Source: Thermoflexus sp040289485
Lineage (GTDB): Bacteria > Chloroflexota > Anaerolineae > Thermoflexales > Thermoflexaceae
DNA length: 7,553 bases
Reading direction: 5' to 3'
Assembly (NCBI RefSeq): GCF_040289485.1
Contig: NZ_PSLG01000086.1
Location: 1-7,553 of the forward strand
Below are positions 1 through 6,937 of this stretch, in pieces. A program made the translations under genes and the position numbers. Numbering within the stretch: the first letter of the stretch is position 1; each line of letters begins with the position of its first letter. Under the pieces are notes generated by a model, which saw nothing but the letters and a program-made list of their open reading frames with translations, made no database searches and was not told where the DNA came from.

Positions 1-143
1 CGCCGGCCGCCGCCCCGGATCCCCGCGCCGGGCTCCGCCATCCCCCGCCGCCCGAACCCCGGCGCGAGGGAGGAACCGCGCGCCGGCATGGGACGCCGGG
101 CGGAGGGGACTGTCCGCCGATCCACCCAGGGAAGGGAGGGCCC

Positions 144-1652
144 ATGCGGGCGAGGCGGATCTACCTGCTGGACCCCAGGCGGTATCGTCCGGAGGTCATC
201 GCGGTGGCCTTCGCCCGAACCAGCCGCAGCCCTGAGCCCTTCGATGCCATCGCCGAGGCCCTGAACGACGAGGCCGCCGCCCGTTTCCATGAGAAATGGG
301 TGATCGGCTACGGCCATGCCTCGGTCGCCGAGCACGCCGTCCTCCACATCGCCTTCGAGAACATCTCCCGCCTGGCCGCCGAGGCCATCGAGGGGGTGCG
401 GCTGGCCTCCTTCACCGAGAAATCCACCCGCTTCCAGGTCCTGGACCGCGAGGCCTTCTACGTCCCCCCCGAGATCGCCGCCTCCCCCTTTCTGGAGGCA
501 TACCGGGCGGCGGTCGAGCGCCTGTTCGAGACCTATCACGCGGCCCTGGAGCCAGTGGGCCGGGTGGTGGCCGCGTGGCTCCCTCGCCGCCCCGACGAGG
601 GGGAGAAGGCCTACCAGATCCGCCTCCGGATCCGCGCCATGGACGTCTGTCGCTACCTGCTGCCGACGGCCACCCTGACCAACGTCGGGATGACGGTCAA
701 TGCCCGGGCGCTGGAGCACGGTCTACGCAAATGGCTCTCCCATCCCCTGGCCGAGGTCCGGGAGATCGCCGAGGCGGCGCGGGCCGTCGCCCGTCAGGAG
801 GTGCCCACCCTGCTGAAATACGCCGAGCCCAACGCTTACCTCCAGGCCAGCGCCGCGCAGCTGCAAGCGTGGGCGGCGGCCTTCCCGGAGGCCCCCGCAC
901 CCCACGACGCGGTGCGCCTGATCGCCTGGGACCCGGAGGCGGAGGTCCGTTTTGTGGCCGCCTGCCTGTATCGGTTCCGGGCCGTCAGTTTCGAGGCGGC
1001 CATGGCCTGCGCCCGCTCGCTGCCCTCCGAGGCCCGGCGGGAGGCCCTGGAGGCTGCCCTGGGCGGCCGGAGCCCCTTCGACGTCCCCTTGCGGGAACTA
1101 GAGCACATCGTCTACACGTTCGATTGCCTGATGGACGAGGGCGCCTACTATGATCTCAAACGCCACCGGATGATGACCCAAACGCCCCAGCCGTTGACCA
1201 CGGCTTACGGTTACGCGATCCCGCGGGCCATCGAGGAGGCCGGGCTGGGCGGGCGCTACCGCGCCGCCGTGGAGGCGGCGATGGAACTGGCTGAGGCCAT
1301 GCGGCCGACCGTGGGGGAGGCCGCTGCTTACGTGCTGCCCAACGCCGTCTACCGGCGGGTGTTAATGACCATGAACCTGCGGGAGGCTTATCACCTGTGC
1401 CGGCTCCGGGGCGGCCCCAACGGCCACTTCGCCTACCGCTACATCGCCATGCGCATCTACGAGGCCATCCGATCCGTCCATCCCGCCCTGGCCGCCTACA
1501 TGGGATGCGCGGACTACCCCCCGGCCGAGGAGATCGCCGCGACCTTCGGCGGCGTCGCCCACCCGCCGGCGGAGAACCGCGAGCCCACCGGGCGGGGCGC
1601 CGACCGCCGACCGTCGCCGGTGGAAGATCTATCCTACGGAGGCCCACGATGA
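144..1652 (+). CDS. Tandem ThyX-like protein (FAD-dependent thymidylate synthase family, double-length)
   Basis: ThyX enzymes methylate dUMP to dTMP using FAD and methylene-tetrahydrofolate; a normal subunit is about 220-260 residues, whereas this protein has 502. It reads as two ThyX-like halves. The N half (about 1-230) has GHASVAEH at 57-64, then GVR at 84-86 followed by S94 at the spacing of the family signature RHR-x7-S, NAR at 186-188, and AEVR ending at R206, matching the nucleotide-binding EIR region. The C half (about 310-460) has LEH at 319-321, an intact RHR at 340-342 but Pro at 350 where Ser is expected, NLR at 411-413 and R432 in the EIR position. Each half therefore keeps part of the signature. 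The ATG at 144 follows AAGGGAGGG at good spacing. The gene overlaps the downstream peptidase gene by ATGA. Family membership is clear. Whether it makes dTMP, or is a non-canonical paralogue, cannot be told from sequence. Confidence 0.85.
   Translation: MRARRIYLLDPRRYRPEVIAVAFARTSRSPEPFDAIAEALNDEAAARFHEKWVIGYGHASVAEHAVLHIAFENISRLAAEAIEGVRLASFTEKSTRFQVLDREAFYVPPEIAASPFLEAYRAAVERLFETYHAALEPVGRVVAAWLPRRPDEGEKAYQIRLRIRAMDVCRYLLPTATLTNVGMTVNARALEHGLRKWLSHPLAEVREIAEAARAVARQEVPTLLKYAEPNAYLQASAAQLQAWAAAFPEAPAPHDAVRLIAWDPEAEVRFVAACLYRFRAVSFEAAMACARSLPSEARREALEAALGGRSPFDVPLRELEHIVYTFDCLMDEGAYYDLKRHRMMTQTPQPLTTAYGYAIPRAIEEAGLGGRYRAAVEAAMELAEAMRPTVGEAAAYVLPNAVYRRVLMTMNLREAYHLCRLRGGPNGHFAYRYIAMRIYEAIRSVHPALAAYMGCADYPPAEEIAATFGGVAHPPAENREPTGRGADRRPSPVEDLSYGGPR
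1638..1642 (+). promoter_or_regulatory. Ribosome binding site fixing the start of the M20 peptidase
   Basis: GGAGG lies six bases before the ATG at 1649, inside the last codons of the ThyX-like gene. It decides the start. The reading frame stays open upstream to about 1397, but the extra residues are arginine/proline-rich shadow of the ThyX-like gene, whereas family similarity starts right after 1649. Confidence 0.75.
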
Positions 1653-3028
1653 CGGATCCCCGTATGCAGGCGCTGGACTACGTGCGTCGGAACCGGGACC
1701 GGTTCCTGGAGGAATTGAAGGACTTCCTCCGCATCCCCTCGGTGTCGACCGACCCCGCCCACCGGCCCGATGTCGAACAGGCCGCCCGCTGGGTGGCGGA
1801 ACGGCTCCGGGCCGCCGGGGTCGACCCCGTGGAGATCCTGCCCACCGACGGCCATCCGGTGGTCTACGGGGAGGCACGCTCCCCTCACCCAGAGGCCCCC
1901 ACCGTCCTGATCTACGGCCACTATGATGTGCAACCGCCAGATCCCCTGGACCTGTGGACCAGCGGCCCCTTCGAGCCGAGGGTGCAAGGGGAGAACCTCT
2001 ACGCCCGGGGGGCCTCCGATATGAAGGGCCAGATGATGGCCACCATCGCCGCCTTCGAGGCGGTCGCCCGCAGCGGACCCCTGCCGGCCCACGTGAAGTT
2101 CCTCATCGAGGGCGAGGAGGAGATCGGCTCCCCCCACCTTCCCGCCTTCCTCCAGGCCCACCGGGACCGGCTGGCGTGCACCGTCTCCCTCAACCCCGAT
2201 TCGGGAATGATCGCCCCGGACACGCCCACCATCACCTATGGGCTGCGGGGGCTGGCCTACTTCGAACTGCGGGTCTACGGCCCCAGCCACGACCTGCACT
2301 CCGGCCTCTACGGCGGCGTGGTGCACAACCCGGCCCAGGCCCTCTGTGAACTCATCGCCGGCATGCACGACGCCGAGGGGCGGGTGACCCTCCCTGGCTT
2401 CTACGACCGGGTGCGCCCGCTGACCGAGGAGGAGCGCGCTGAACTGGCCCGCCTGCCTGTGGATGAACGGTTCTACCTGGAGCAGACAGGGGCCCCTGCC
2501 CTGTGGGGTGAGGCCGGCTACACCCCTGTGGAACGCATCGGGGCCCGGCCCACCCTAGAGGTCAACGGCCTCCTCTCCGGGTTCACCGGGCCCGGCGCCA
2601 AGACGGTGCTGCCGGCGGAGGCCCGCGCCAAGATCTCCATGCGACTGGTGCCCGACCAGGATCCTGAGGAGGTCTATCAGCAGTTGCTGCGCTACCTGGA
2701 GGAACGCGCGCCGAAGACCGTGCGCTGGGAGGTGATCCGCATGGCCGGCGTGCGAGCGGTGCTGACCGACCGCAACCACCCGGCCGTGCAGGCCCTCCGC
2801 CGGGCCCTGGAGACCGTCTGGGGACGACCTCCGGTCTTCAAACGGGAGGGAGGGACCGTCCCCATCGTCACCCAACTGAAAGAGATGTTGGGAGTGGAAT
2901 CCGTGCTGACCGGCTTCGGGCTGCCCGACGACAACCTCCACGCCCCCAACGAGAAACTGCATCTGCCCACATGGTCCCGCGGCCTCGAGGCCTTGGTGCA
3001 CTTCTTCTACAACTACGGGGTGACCTGA
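1649..3028 (+). CDS. M20 family zinc dipeptidase
   Basis: A 459-residue cytosolic metallopeptidase of the M20 (carnosinase/DapE/ArgE) family, expected to cleave dipeptides or short peptides with a two-zinc centre. The metal and catalytic residues are all visible: H91 and D93 in GHYDVQP; bridging D124 in GASDMKG; catalytic E157 and ligand E158 in EGEEEIGS; D184 in NPDSG; and H431 in DDNLHAPNE. The lid (dimerisation) domain is inserted at about 195-310 and carries HDLHSGLYGG, whose H217 matches the substrate-binding histidine of dipeptidases. Length is normal for the family, and there is no signal peptide. The ATG overlaps the stop of the ThyX-like gene (ATGA), so the two are probably co-transcribed and translationally coupled. 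No functional link between them is evident. Substrate is not predictable; the dipeptidase class is the closest match, with a carboxypeptidase or deacylase activity as the alternative. Confidence 0.93.
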   Translation: MTDPRMQALDYVRRNRDRFLEELKDFLRIPSVSTDPAHRPDVEQAARWVAERLRAAGVDPVEILPTDGHPVVYGEARSPHPEAPTVLIYGHYDVQPPDPLDLWTSGPFEPRVQGENLYARGASDMKGQMMATIAAFEAVARSGPLPAHVKFLIEGEEEIGSPHLPAFLQAHRDRLACTVSLNPDSGMIAPDTPTITYGLRGLAYFELRVYGPSHDLHSGLYGGVVHNPAQALCELIAGMHDAEGRVTLPGFYDRVRPLTEEERAELARLPVDERFYLEQTGAPALWGEAGYTPVERIGARPTLEVNGLLSGFTGPGAKTVLPAEARAKISMRLVPDQDPEEVYQQLLRYLEERAPKTVRWEVIRMAGVRAVLTDRNHPAVQALRRALETVWGRPPVFKREGGTVPIVTQLKEMLGVESVLTGFGLPDDNLHAPNEKLHLPTWSRGLEALVHFFYNYGVT

Positions 3029-3065
3029 GCCGCAGGGATCGGAACCCGACGCCGCGCCCGACCGA

Positions 3066-3099
3066 AACGGCCCCGGCCCAGGGACGGGCCGGGGCCGTT
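3066..3099. terminator. Bidirectional intrinsic terminator between convergent genes
   Basis: A perfect 14-bp inverted repeat (3066-3079 pairing with 3086-3099) encloses the six-base loop AGGGAC. It lies 37 bases after the peptidase stop and 15 bases beyond the end of the opposing ferredoxin gene. Only short, broken T runs follow on either strand, so termination rests mainly on the very GC-rich stem. The placement between two gene ends supports the call. Confidence 0.8.
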
Positions 3100-3114
3100 G
3101 TTCCGGGGGGACGG

Positions 3115-3477
3115 CTACATGCTCCGGGCGTTGTAGCCGGGCCCTTCCTTGTAGAACTTGTAGTTGAAGGGGATGTCCTCCCGGAGGTTGACCACCTCGC
3201 CCCCCTTGGCCTCGTAGCGCTCGATGTCCCCTGGGGCCCGCATGATGACCCGGACCTGGCCGGGCTTCATGGTGTAGGCTTCGGGGACCTCGTCCTCGGG
3301 GAAGATGGCCTCATACGGGCACTCCGGGACACACGCCCCGCAGTCGATACAAGTGTCCGGATCGATGTAATACCAGGGCCACTGGTCCTCAGGCTTGCCG
3401 GGGACGATGCATTCGACGGGGCAGACCTGGGCACACGCGCCATCCCGCAGACACAAACTGGTGATGATGTGCGTCAT
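3115..3477 (-). CDS. Two-cluster ferredoxin (7Fe/8Fe type) with C-terminal extension
   Basis: A 120-residue soluble electron carrier. Two iron-sulfur motifs are visible. The first is C9-x5-C15-x3-C19-x3-C23 (C19 followed by Pro) and the second is C43-x2-C46-x2-C49-x3-C53-Pro. The PVEC, CIDCGAC and ECP-x-AIFPEDEVP stretches match Azotobacter-type bacterial ferredoxins. The first motif has five residues between its first two cysteines where Azotobacter FdI has seven and an extra cysteine, so whether the first cluster is 3Fe-4S or 4Fe-4S is open. About 55 residues follow the last cysteine motif, acidic first and then rich in Tyr and Lys, with no further cysteines. The ATG follows AGGAGGG by five bases. 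The gene is single, with its own promoter (3577-3606) and a shared terminator. The redox partner is unknown. Confidence 0.93.
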   Translation of the reverse strand: MTHIITSLCLRDGACAQVCPVECIVPGKPEDQWPWYYIDPDTCIDCGACVPECPYEAIFPEDEVPEAYTMKPGQVRVIMRAPGDIERYEAKGGEVVNLREDIPFNYKFYKEGPGYNARSM

Positions 3478-3576
3478 CGCTGCCCTCCTGGCTCAGGGTC
3501 TCAGATGAGGATCCAAGGTCCAGGCCCGGCCATCCCGCCTCGGATGACGCCAGACCTCCGCTGAACATTCGCGGCC

Positions 3577-3606
3577 ATTCTATCTGAGGGAGGCACGCCC
3601 TGTCAA
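3577..3606 (-). promoter_or_regulatory. Sigma70-type promoter of the ferredoxin gene
   Basis: Reading on the minus strand, a perfect TTGACA (3606-3601) is followed after 18 bases by TAGAAT (3582-3577), five of six matches to the -10 consensus. The expected start of transcription is near 3570, giving a leader of about 90 bases before the ferredoxin ATG. That leader contains a small perfect hairpin (CATCC/GGATG at 3531-3535 and 3542-3546) of unknown meaning. Confidence 0.7.
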
Positions 3607-3733
3607 CCGCCGTCGCTCCAGCGCTCCCGGAGGGATCCGACGGCTTTCCGTCCGTCTTCCCCGCATGCCATCATGGAGGCATCTTCGCCCGCGCAGATCG
3701 ATCCCGCAGCCCTGGCCCAGGAGGTCCCGACCG

Positions 3734-4228
3734 ATGGACCGCGCCACGCTCATCCGACGGATCCAGGAGGAACGAGAGCGGCTGCTGCAGGCCCTGGAAG
3801 GCCTCTCCCCCGAAGAGATGACCGGGGAGCCGGTCTTCGGGACATGGACCGTGAAGGACATCCTGGCCCACATCGCCGTCTGGCAGGGCCGCCTGATCAC
3901 CCACCTCTTCATGCTGGAGCAGGGACGGCGCCCCAAAGACCTGATCCTCTCCAAGGCCGAGGTGGACGCCCTCAACGAGCGCTTCTACCGCGAACAGAAG
4001 GACCGGCCCCTGGAGCGGGTGCTGGCCGATTTCCACGGGACCTTCCGGCAACTGCTGAAACGGCTGGAGCGCTTCTCCGACGAGGACCTCGCCCAGCCCG
4101 GCCGCTTCCCCGGCCTGAGGGAACCCCTCGCCCAATACATCGCCGCCGAGACCTTCGAGCACGACGCCGAGCACCGGGCCGACATCGAGCGCTGGCGCCA
4201 ACGTCGGGCCCCTTCACCCCCGCCGTGA
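3734..4228 (+). CDS. DinB/DfsB-like four-helix-bundle protein
   Basis: A 164-residue protein of the DinB/YfiT superfamily, closest in feel to the ClbS/DfsB branch: an N-terminal helix, then the stretch around WTVKDILAHIAVW (38-50). The three histidines that bind a metal in this fold are present: H46, then H143 and H147 in FEHDAEHRADIERW. Members act as thiol-dependent transferases or hydrolases, or protect against reactive compounds; the reaction here cannot be named. The start at 3734 is chosen because AGGAGGT (3719-3725) precedes it by eight bases and similarity begins there, although the frame is open to an upstream ATG at 3665. The C-terminus ends in a basic and proline-rich tail. It is divergent from the ferredoxin gene and convergent with the mutarotase-like gene, only 12 bases apart, so the two 3' ends probably overlap as transcripts. 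Confidence 0.85.
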   Translation: MDRATLIRRIQEERERLLQALEGLSPEEMTGEPVFGTWTVKDILAHIAVWQGRLITHLFMLEQGRRPKDLILSKAEVDALNERFYREQKDRPLERVLADFHGTFRQLLKRLERFSDEDLAQPGRFPGLREPLAQYIAAETFEHDAEHRADIERWRQRRAPSPPP

Positions 4229-4240
4229 AGCGACTCCGCC

Positions 4241-5200
4241 TCAACCGACCGTCACTGTGAGGGACCATCCCATCTCTTGGTGCGGCGGCAACAGGCCAAA
4301 GGCCCCCCATTCCCGCATCGCCAGGCCCAGATCGTCCGGCGCCCCCAGGCACGGTTCCAGGGCCAGGTTGCGATAGGGCGGCGTCCCCGCGCCGGACCAC
4401 CCTCCGGCGTTGATCCACAGCCCAAGATGGGTCAACGGCCCCCGCCAGCCGATCTCCCACCACGTCCCCTCCGGCCGCATCAGCCGCGCCCACGCCGCCG
4501 CCGGCCGAAGGAAAACCTTGAGGGCCCAGCCCCCCTCCGGATCGGGCTCCTGCACGTTCAGGCGGCCGCCACGGACCGGAAGCCAGGGCCATTCCAAATC
4601 CGCGGCCGTCGGCTCAATCCCGATGGCCGCGGCCACCCGGCCCCGCGCCGGCCCGGGGATCAACAGCCGGGTCCCCGGGAGCAAGGGGAGGAGGGGATGG
4701 GCTGCCCACAGGAAGTAGAACGTCTCCGGGGAGCGATTCGTCAGGCGGTAATGCAAACGGACCGTCGGGCGCTCAGGCTCCAGGATCAGAGTCCGCTCCA
4801 GGCGATAGGGGAACGCCTCCCCCTCCACCGTCCCCCGGACGAGGAGCCGGTCTTCCTCCTCCCATGCCGCCAGATCCCAGCGGCGGGACCAAACCTCCCC
4901 GTGATCCGGGATGGGCCGGCCGGCCCACGGCCCCGCCGGATACACCCCGGGCGCGATGGCGGGGAAGCACTCGTCCCATCCCCCCAGATCGAAGGCCTCC
5001 CCATAGCTCGCCCCGGGCTCCGGCCGCCGCCACGGCAGATACGGGTTCGTCCACAGCCACGAAACCCCTCGCTCCGCATCCTCCCAAGCCGCGATCTTGG
5101 CCCCCAGATCGGGAAGCAGGACCAGCCGCAGCCGCCCGTTGTCGACCCGAAGGGCCGGCAGGCCCTGGAAACGGTCCTCCCAGACGTTCAGGCGGCTCAT
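4241..5200 (-). CDS. Aldose 1-epimerase (mutarotase)-fold protein
   Basis: A 319-residue protein with galactose-mutarotase-like features. It is rich in Trp, Pro and beta-strand patterns. The visible hallmark residues are H100 in PDHGEVWS, H168 in WAAHPLL and E282 in ALEPCLG; the second His and the Glu fit the general acid and base of aldose epimerases. GGWDECFP at 73-80 is also typical of this group. Such proteins interconvert sugar anomers or bind modified hexoses, so a sugar-related role in the cytosol is likely, but the substrate is unknown. It is the last gene of the antiporter/PII-like operon. Its ATG (5200-5198) overlaps the stop of the PII-like gene as ATGA, which indicates translational coupling. 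It ends 12 bases from the convergent DinB-like gene with no clear terminator between them. The best alternative is a non-catalytic sugar-binding member of the fold. Confidence 0.8.
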   Translation of the reverse strand: MSRLNVWEDRFQGLPALRVDNGRLRLVLLPDLGAKIAAWEDAERGVSWLWTNPYLPWRRPEPGASYGEAFDLGGWDECFPAIAPGVYPAGPWAGRPIPDHGEVWSRRWDLAAWEEEDRLLVRGTVEGEAFPYRLERTLILEPERPTVRLHYRLTNRSPETFYFLWAAHPLLPLLPGTRLLIPGPARGRVAAAIGIEPTAADLEWPWLPVRGGRLNVQEPDPEGGWALKVFLRPAAAWARLMRPEGTWWEIGWRGPLTHLGLWINAGGWSGAGTPPYRNLALEPCLGAPDDLGLAMREWGAFGLLPPHQEMGWSLTVTVG

Positions 5201-5553
5201 GGGCGGCGGAAGCCTCGGGCGTCCAGTACCGGCAGCACGAAGAGGAAACCGGTCTCCGGTTCCTCGAAGCGGCCCAGGATCCGCTCGGTCTCCTGGATCA
5301 GCCCCTCGAGGTCAAAGTCGTCGGGGACCACCGAGAACAGGGTGCGATGATGGAAGGCGGCCTCTTCGCTCTCCAGGAGCCGGCGCAGCGAGGGCATCAA
5401 CGGGACGTCGTCCCGCCCAACCCAGTAGCGCAAGGAGGCCATCCCGATGGTGTCGATCATAGTCACCCCGGGCACCCCCAGGGCCTCCCACGCCCGCAAC
5501 ACATCCCGAACCTTCTCCAGATTCGGGATCACCACCACCACACATTTCGGCAT
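5197..5553 (-). CDS. PII-like (GlnB-superfamily) signalling protein
   Basis: A 118-residue protein with the pattern of the PII fold: a first strand KCVVVVIP (3-10), a helix with VRDVLRAWEALGV, then PGVTMIDTIGM (28-38), which matches the GV-x-G-x-T strand of GlnB. A variable middle (about 40-66) sits where the T-loop would be, followed by TLFSVVP (71-77), a second helix, and a last strand around GFLFVLPVLDARGF (102-115). PII proteins are trimers that bind nucleotides and control transporters or enzymes. The canonical GlnB uridylylation loop is not recognisable here, so this is a PII-like relative rather than a classic nitrogen sensor. The ATG follows GGAGG by six bases. It starts 36 bases after the antiporter gene and overlaps the mutarotase-like gene, so regulation of the antiporter is a reasonable guess (inference). 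Confidence 0.75.
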   Translation of the reverse strand: MPKCVVVVIPNLEKVRDVLRAWEALGVPGVTMIDTIGMASLRYWVGRDDVPLMPSLRRLLESEEAAFHHRTLFSVVPDDFDLEGLIQETERILGRFEEPETGFLFVLPVLDARGFRRP

Positions 5554-5589
5554 CGAGAACCTCCGCGGAAGGATTCCGGGGCTGGCTGC

Positions 5590-6702
5590 TCACCGGCCTC
5601 CGAAGGCCCAGCGCAACAGGATGGGAGTAAGCAGCGTGGTGGCCAGCACCATGGCCACCACGGCCACGAACTCGAAGGGCTGGAGGAACCCGACCGAGCG
5701 GCCCAGGGAGGCCAGGATCAGCCCGACCTCCCCCCGTGAGATCATCCCCAGCCCCAGGCGCCAGGCTTGAAGGGGCCGGAACCCCCCCAGCCATGCCCCC
5801 GCCCCGCAGCCGACGACCTTGGAGAGGACGGCCACCCCGATGAGGGCCAGGGTGAAGATCGCCCCCTCTACCGACATCGTTCGCAGATCCGCCCGCAGGC
5901 CCACGTTGATCAGGAACAGGGGGACGAAGAAGCCGTAGGCGGCCGGGCGCAGGCGCTCCGCGATCTGATGGCGGCTGGGATGGGTTCCCAAACCCAGGCC
6001 GGCCAGGAACGCGCCGGTGATGGCGGCCAGGCCCCCCACCTCCTCAGCAGCCCCGGCCAGCCCTAGGATGGCCACAAAGGCCAGGGCCATCAGACCCTCG
6101 CTGACCGGCTGCCGTTGGACCCAGGAGGCCAGCCGAGGGAGCAAGAAGCGGGCCAGCGCGAAGGCAAGGATCAGGAAAAGCCCCATGCGGACCAGGGCGA
6201 TCAGCACCGATCCTGGCCCGCCGCCGGCCTCCCCCCCGATGCCCACCACGCTGGTGAAGACCGCCAGGGCCAGCAGGGCCAGGACGTCATCGACCACCGC
6301 TGCCCCCAGCAGGGCGATCCCCTCCGGCGAGCGCAAGCGGCCCAGTTCCAGCAACGTCTGCGCCGAGATGCTGACGCTGGTGGCGCTGAGGACCAAGCCG
6401 ATGTAGATCGAGGTGGCCACGTCGCCGTGGAAGGGATAGGCGACCAGCGCGCCCAGCAGGAGCGGCATCAGCACCCCCGCCGTCCCGGCCAGCAAGGCCA
6501 CCCGGCGGGCCCGCACGAACTCCTCCAGTTCGATCTCCAGACCGGCCAGCCCCATCAAAAGGATCACCCCCAGTTCCCCCAGCACAGCCACCATCCATGG
6601 GAACTCCTGGTGGTGGAAAAGAGGCCACTCGAAAACGTTCAGCAGGCTGGGGCCCAACAGAAGGCCAGCCACCAGTTCCCCCAGGATGGCCGGCTGGCGC
6701 AA
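5590..6702 (-). CDS. CPA2-type cation/proton antiporter (N-terminus displaced by an apparent frameshift)
   Basis: A membrane protein of the Na+/H+ exchanger, KefB-like, family with about a dozen hydrophobic segments across 370 residues. Family marks are GELVAGLLLGPSLL (8-21), SATSVSIS (106-113, the unwound TM4 region), D138-D139 in AAVVDDVLAL (the ion-binding Asp pair), FFVPLFLINVGLRADL (258-273) and ISRGEVGLIL (321-330). It swaps Na+ or K+ for protons across the inner membrane. There is no C-terminal TrkA-N domain. The only in-frame start is a TTG at 6702 with no ribosome binding site, which would cut the protein in the middle of its first helix. The missing helix is encoded just upstream in another frame, from an ATG at 6779. 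A one-base loss near 6715-6720 would explain this, so the gene is either frameshifted or carries a sequence error. It is the first gene of a three-gene minus-strand operon. Confidence 0.85.
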   Translation of the reverse strand: MRQPAILGELVAGLLLGPSLLNVFEWPLFHHQEFPWMVAVLGELGVILLMGLAGLEIELEEFVRARRVALLAGTAGVLMPLLLGALVAYPFHGDVATSIYIGLVLSATSVSISAQTLLELGRLRSPEGIALLGAAVVDDVLALLALAVFTSVVGIGGEAGGGPGSVLIALVRMGLFLILAFALARFLLPRLASWVQRQPVSEGLMALAFVAILGLAGAAEEVGGLAAITGAFLAGLGLGTHPSRHQIAERLRPAAYGFFVPLFLINVGLRADLRTMSVEGAIFTLALIGVAVLSKVVGCGAGAWLGGFRPLQAWRLGLGMISRGEVGLILASLGRSVGFLQPFEFVAVVAMVLATTLLTPILLRWAFGGR

Positions 6703-6779
6703 CCGCAGGCTGATCCCGCCTTCGCCGCAACAACCAGCAGGGCCAGCAGGACCACGAAGGCCGTCAGATGCCCCTCCAT
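6703..6779 (-). pseudogene. Out-of-frame first helix of the antiporter
   Basis: On the minus strand an ATG at 6779 is preceded directly by GGGAAGGAGG. It opens a frame reading MEGHLTAFVVLLALLVVAAK, the expected N-terminal membrane helix of this antiporter family. At the GCGGGATC stretch (about 6712-6719) the family-like sequence jumps to the frame of the main gene, which continues ISLRLRQPAILGEL. Adding one G to the GGG run would join both parts into a protein of about 396 residues, the usual size. An in-frame ATG at 6809 is possible but has no ribosome binding site. Confidence 0.7.
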
Positions 6780-6851
6780 CCTCCTTCCCTCGATCCGACG
6801 TGCATTCATCTTAACACGAATCGGACCGCGCCCGCTCCCCCGCCCACCAAA

Positions 6852-6881
6852 TTCGCCGGGGTTTCCATGGCGTTGTAAAAT
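6852..6881 (+). promoter_or_regulatory. Possible promoter of the RelE-like gene
   Basis: TAAAAT at 6876-6881 matches five of six -10 positions and sits in a short AT-rich patch in otherwise GC-rich DNA. The best -35 at 18 bases upstream is a poor TTCGCC (6852-6857). The start would be about 50 bases before the ATG at 6938. Confidence 0.3.
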
Positions 6882-6937
6882 TAGAAGCGAGGTTAGAAAA
6901 ACGTAGGAACAGGGATCGAGGGGATGGAGGAGAGGAG

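Noticed and set aside
1..143. Tail of an upstream gene or an N-terminal extension of the ThyX-like protein
   Set aside because: All forward frames are open because of high GC, but none gives recognisable protein sequence; the ATG at 144 has its own ribosome binding site.
1397..1648. Upstream extension of the M20 peptidase frame
   Set aside because: The added residues are arginine/proline-rich shadow coding inside the ThyX-like gene; GGAGG and family similarity both fix the start at 1649.
3665..3733. Longer start for the DinB-like protein
   Set aside because: The extension is basic and unlike the family; the ATG at 3734 has a well-spaced AGGAGGT.
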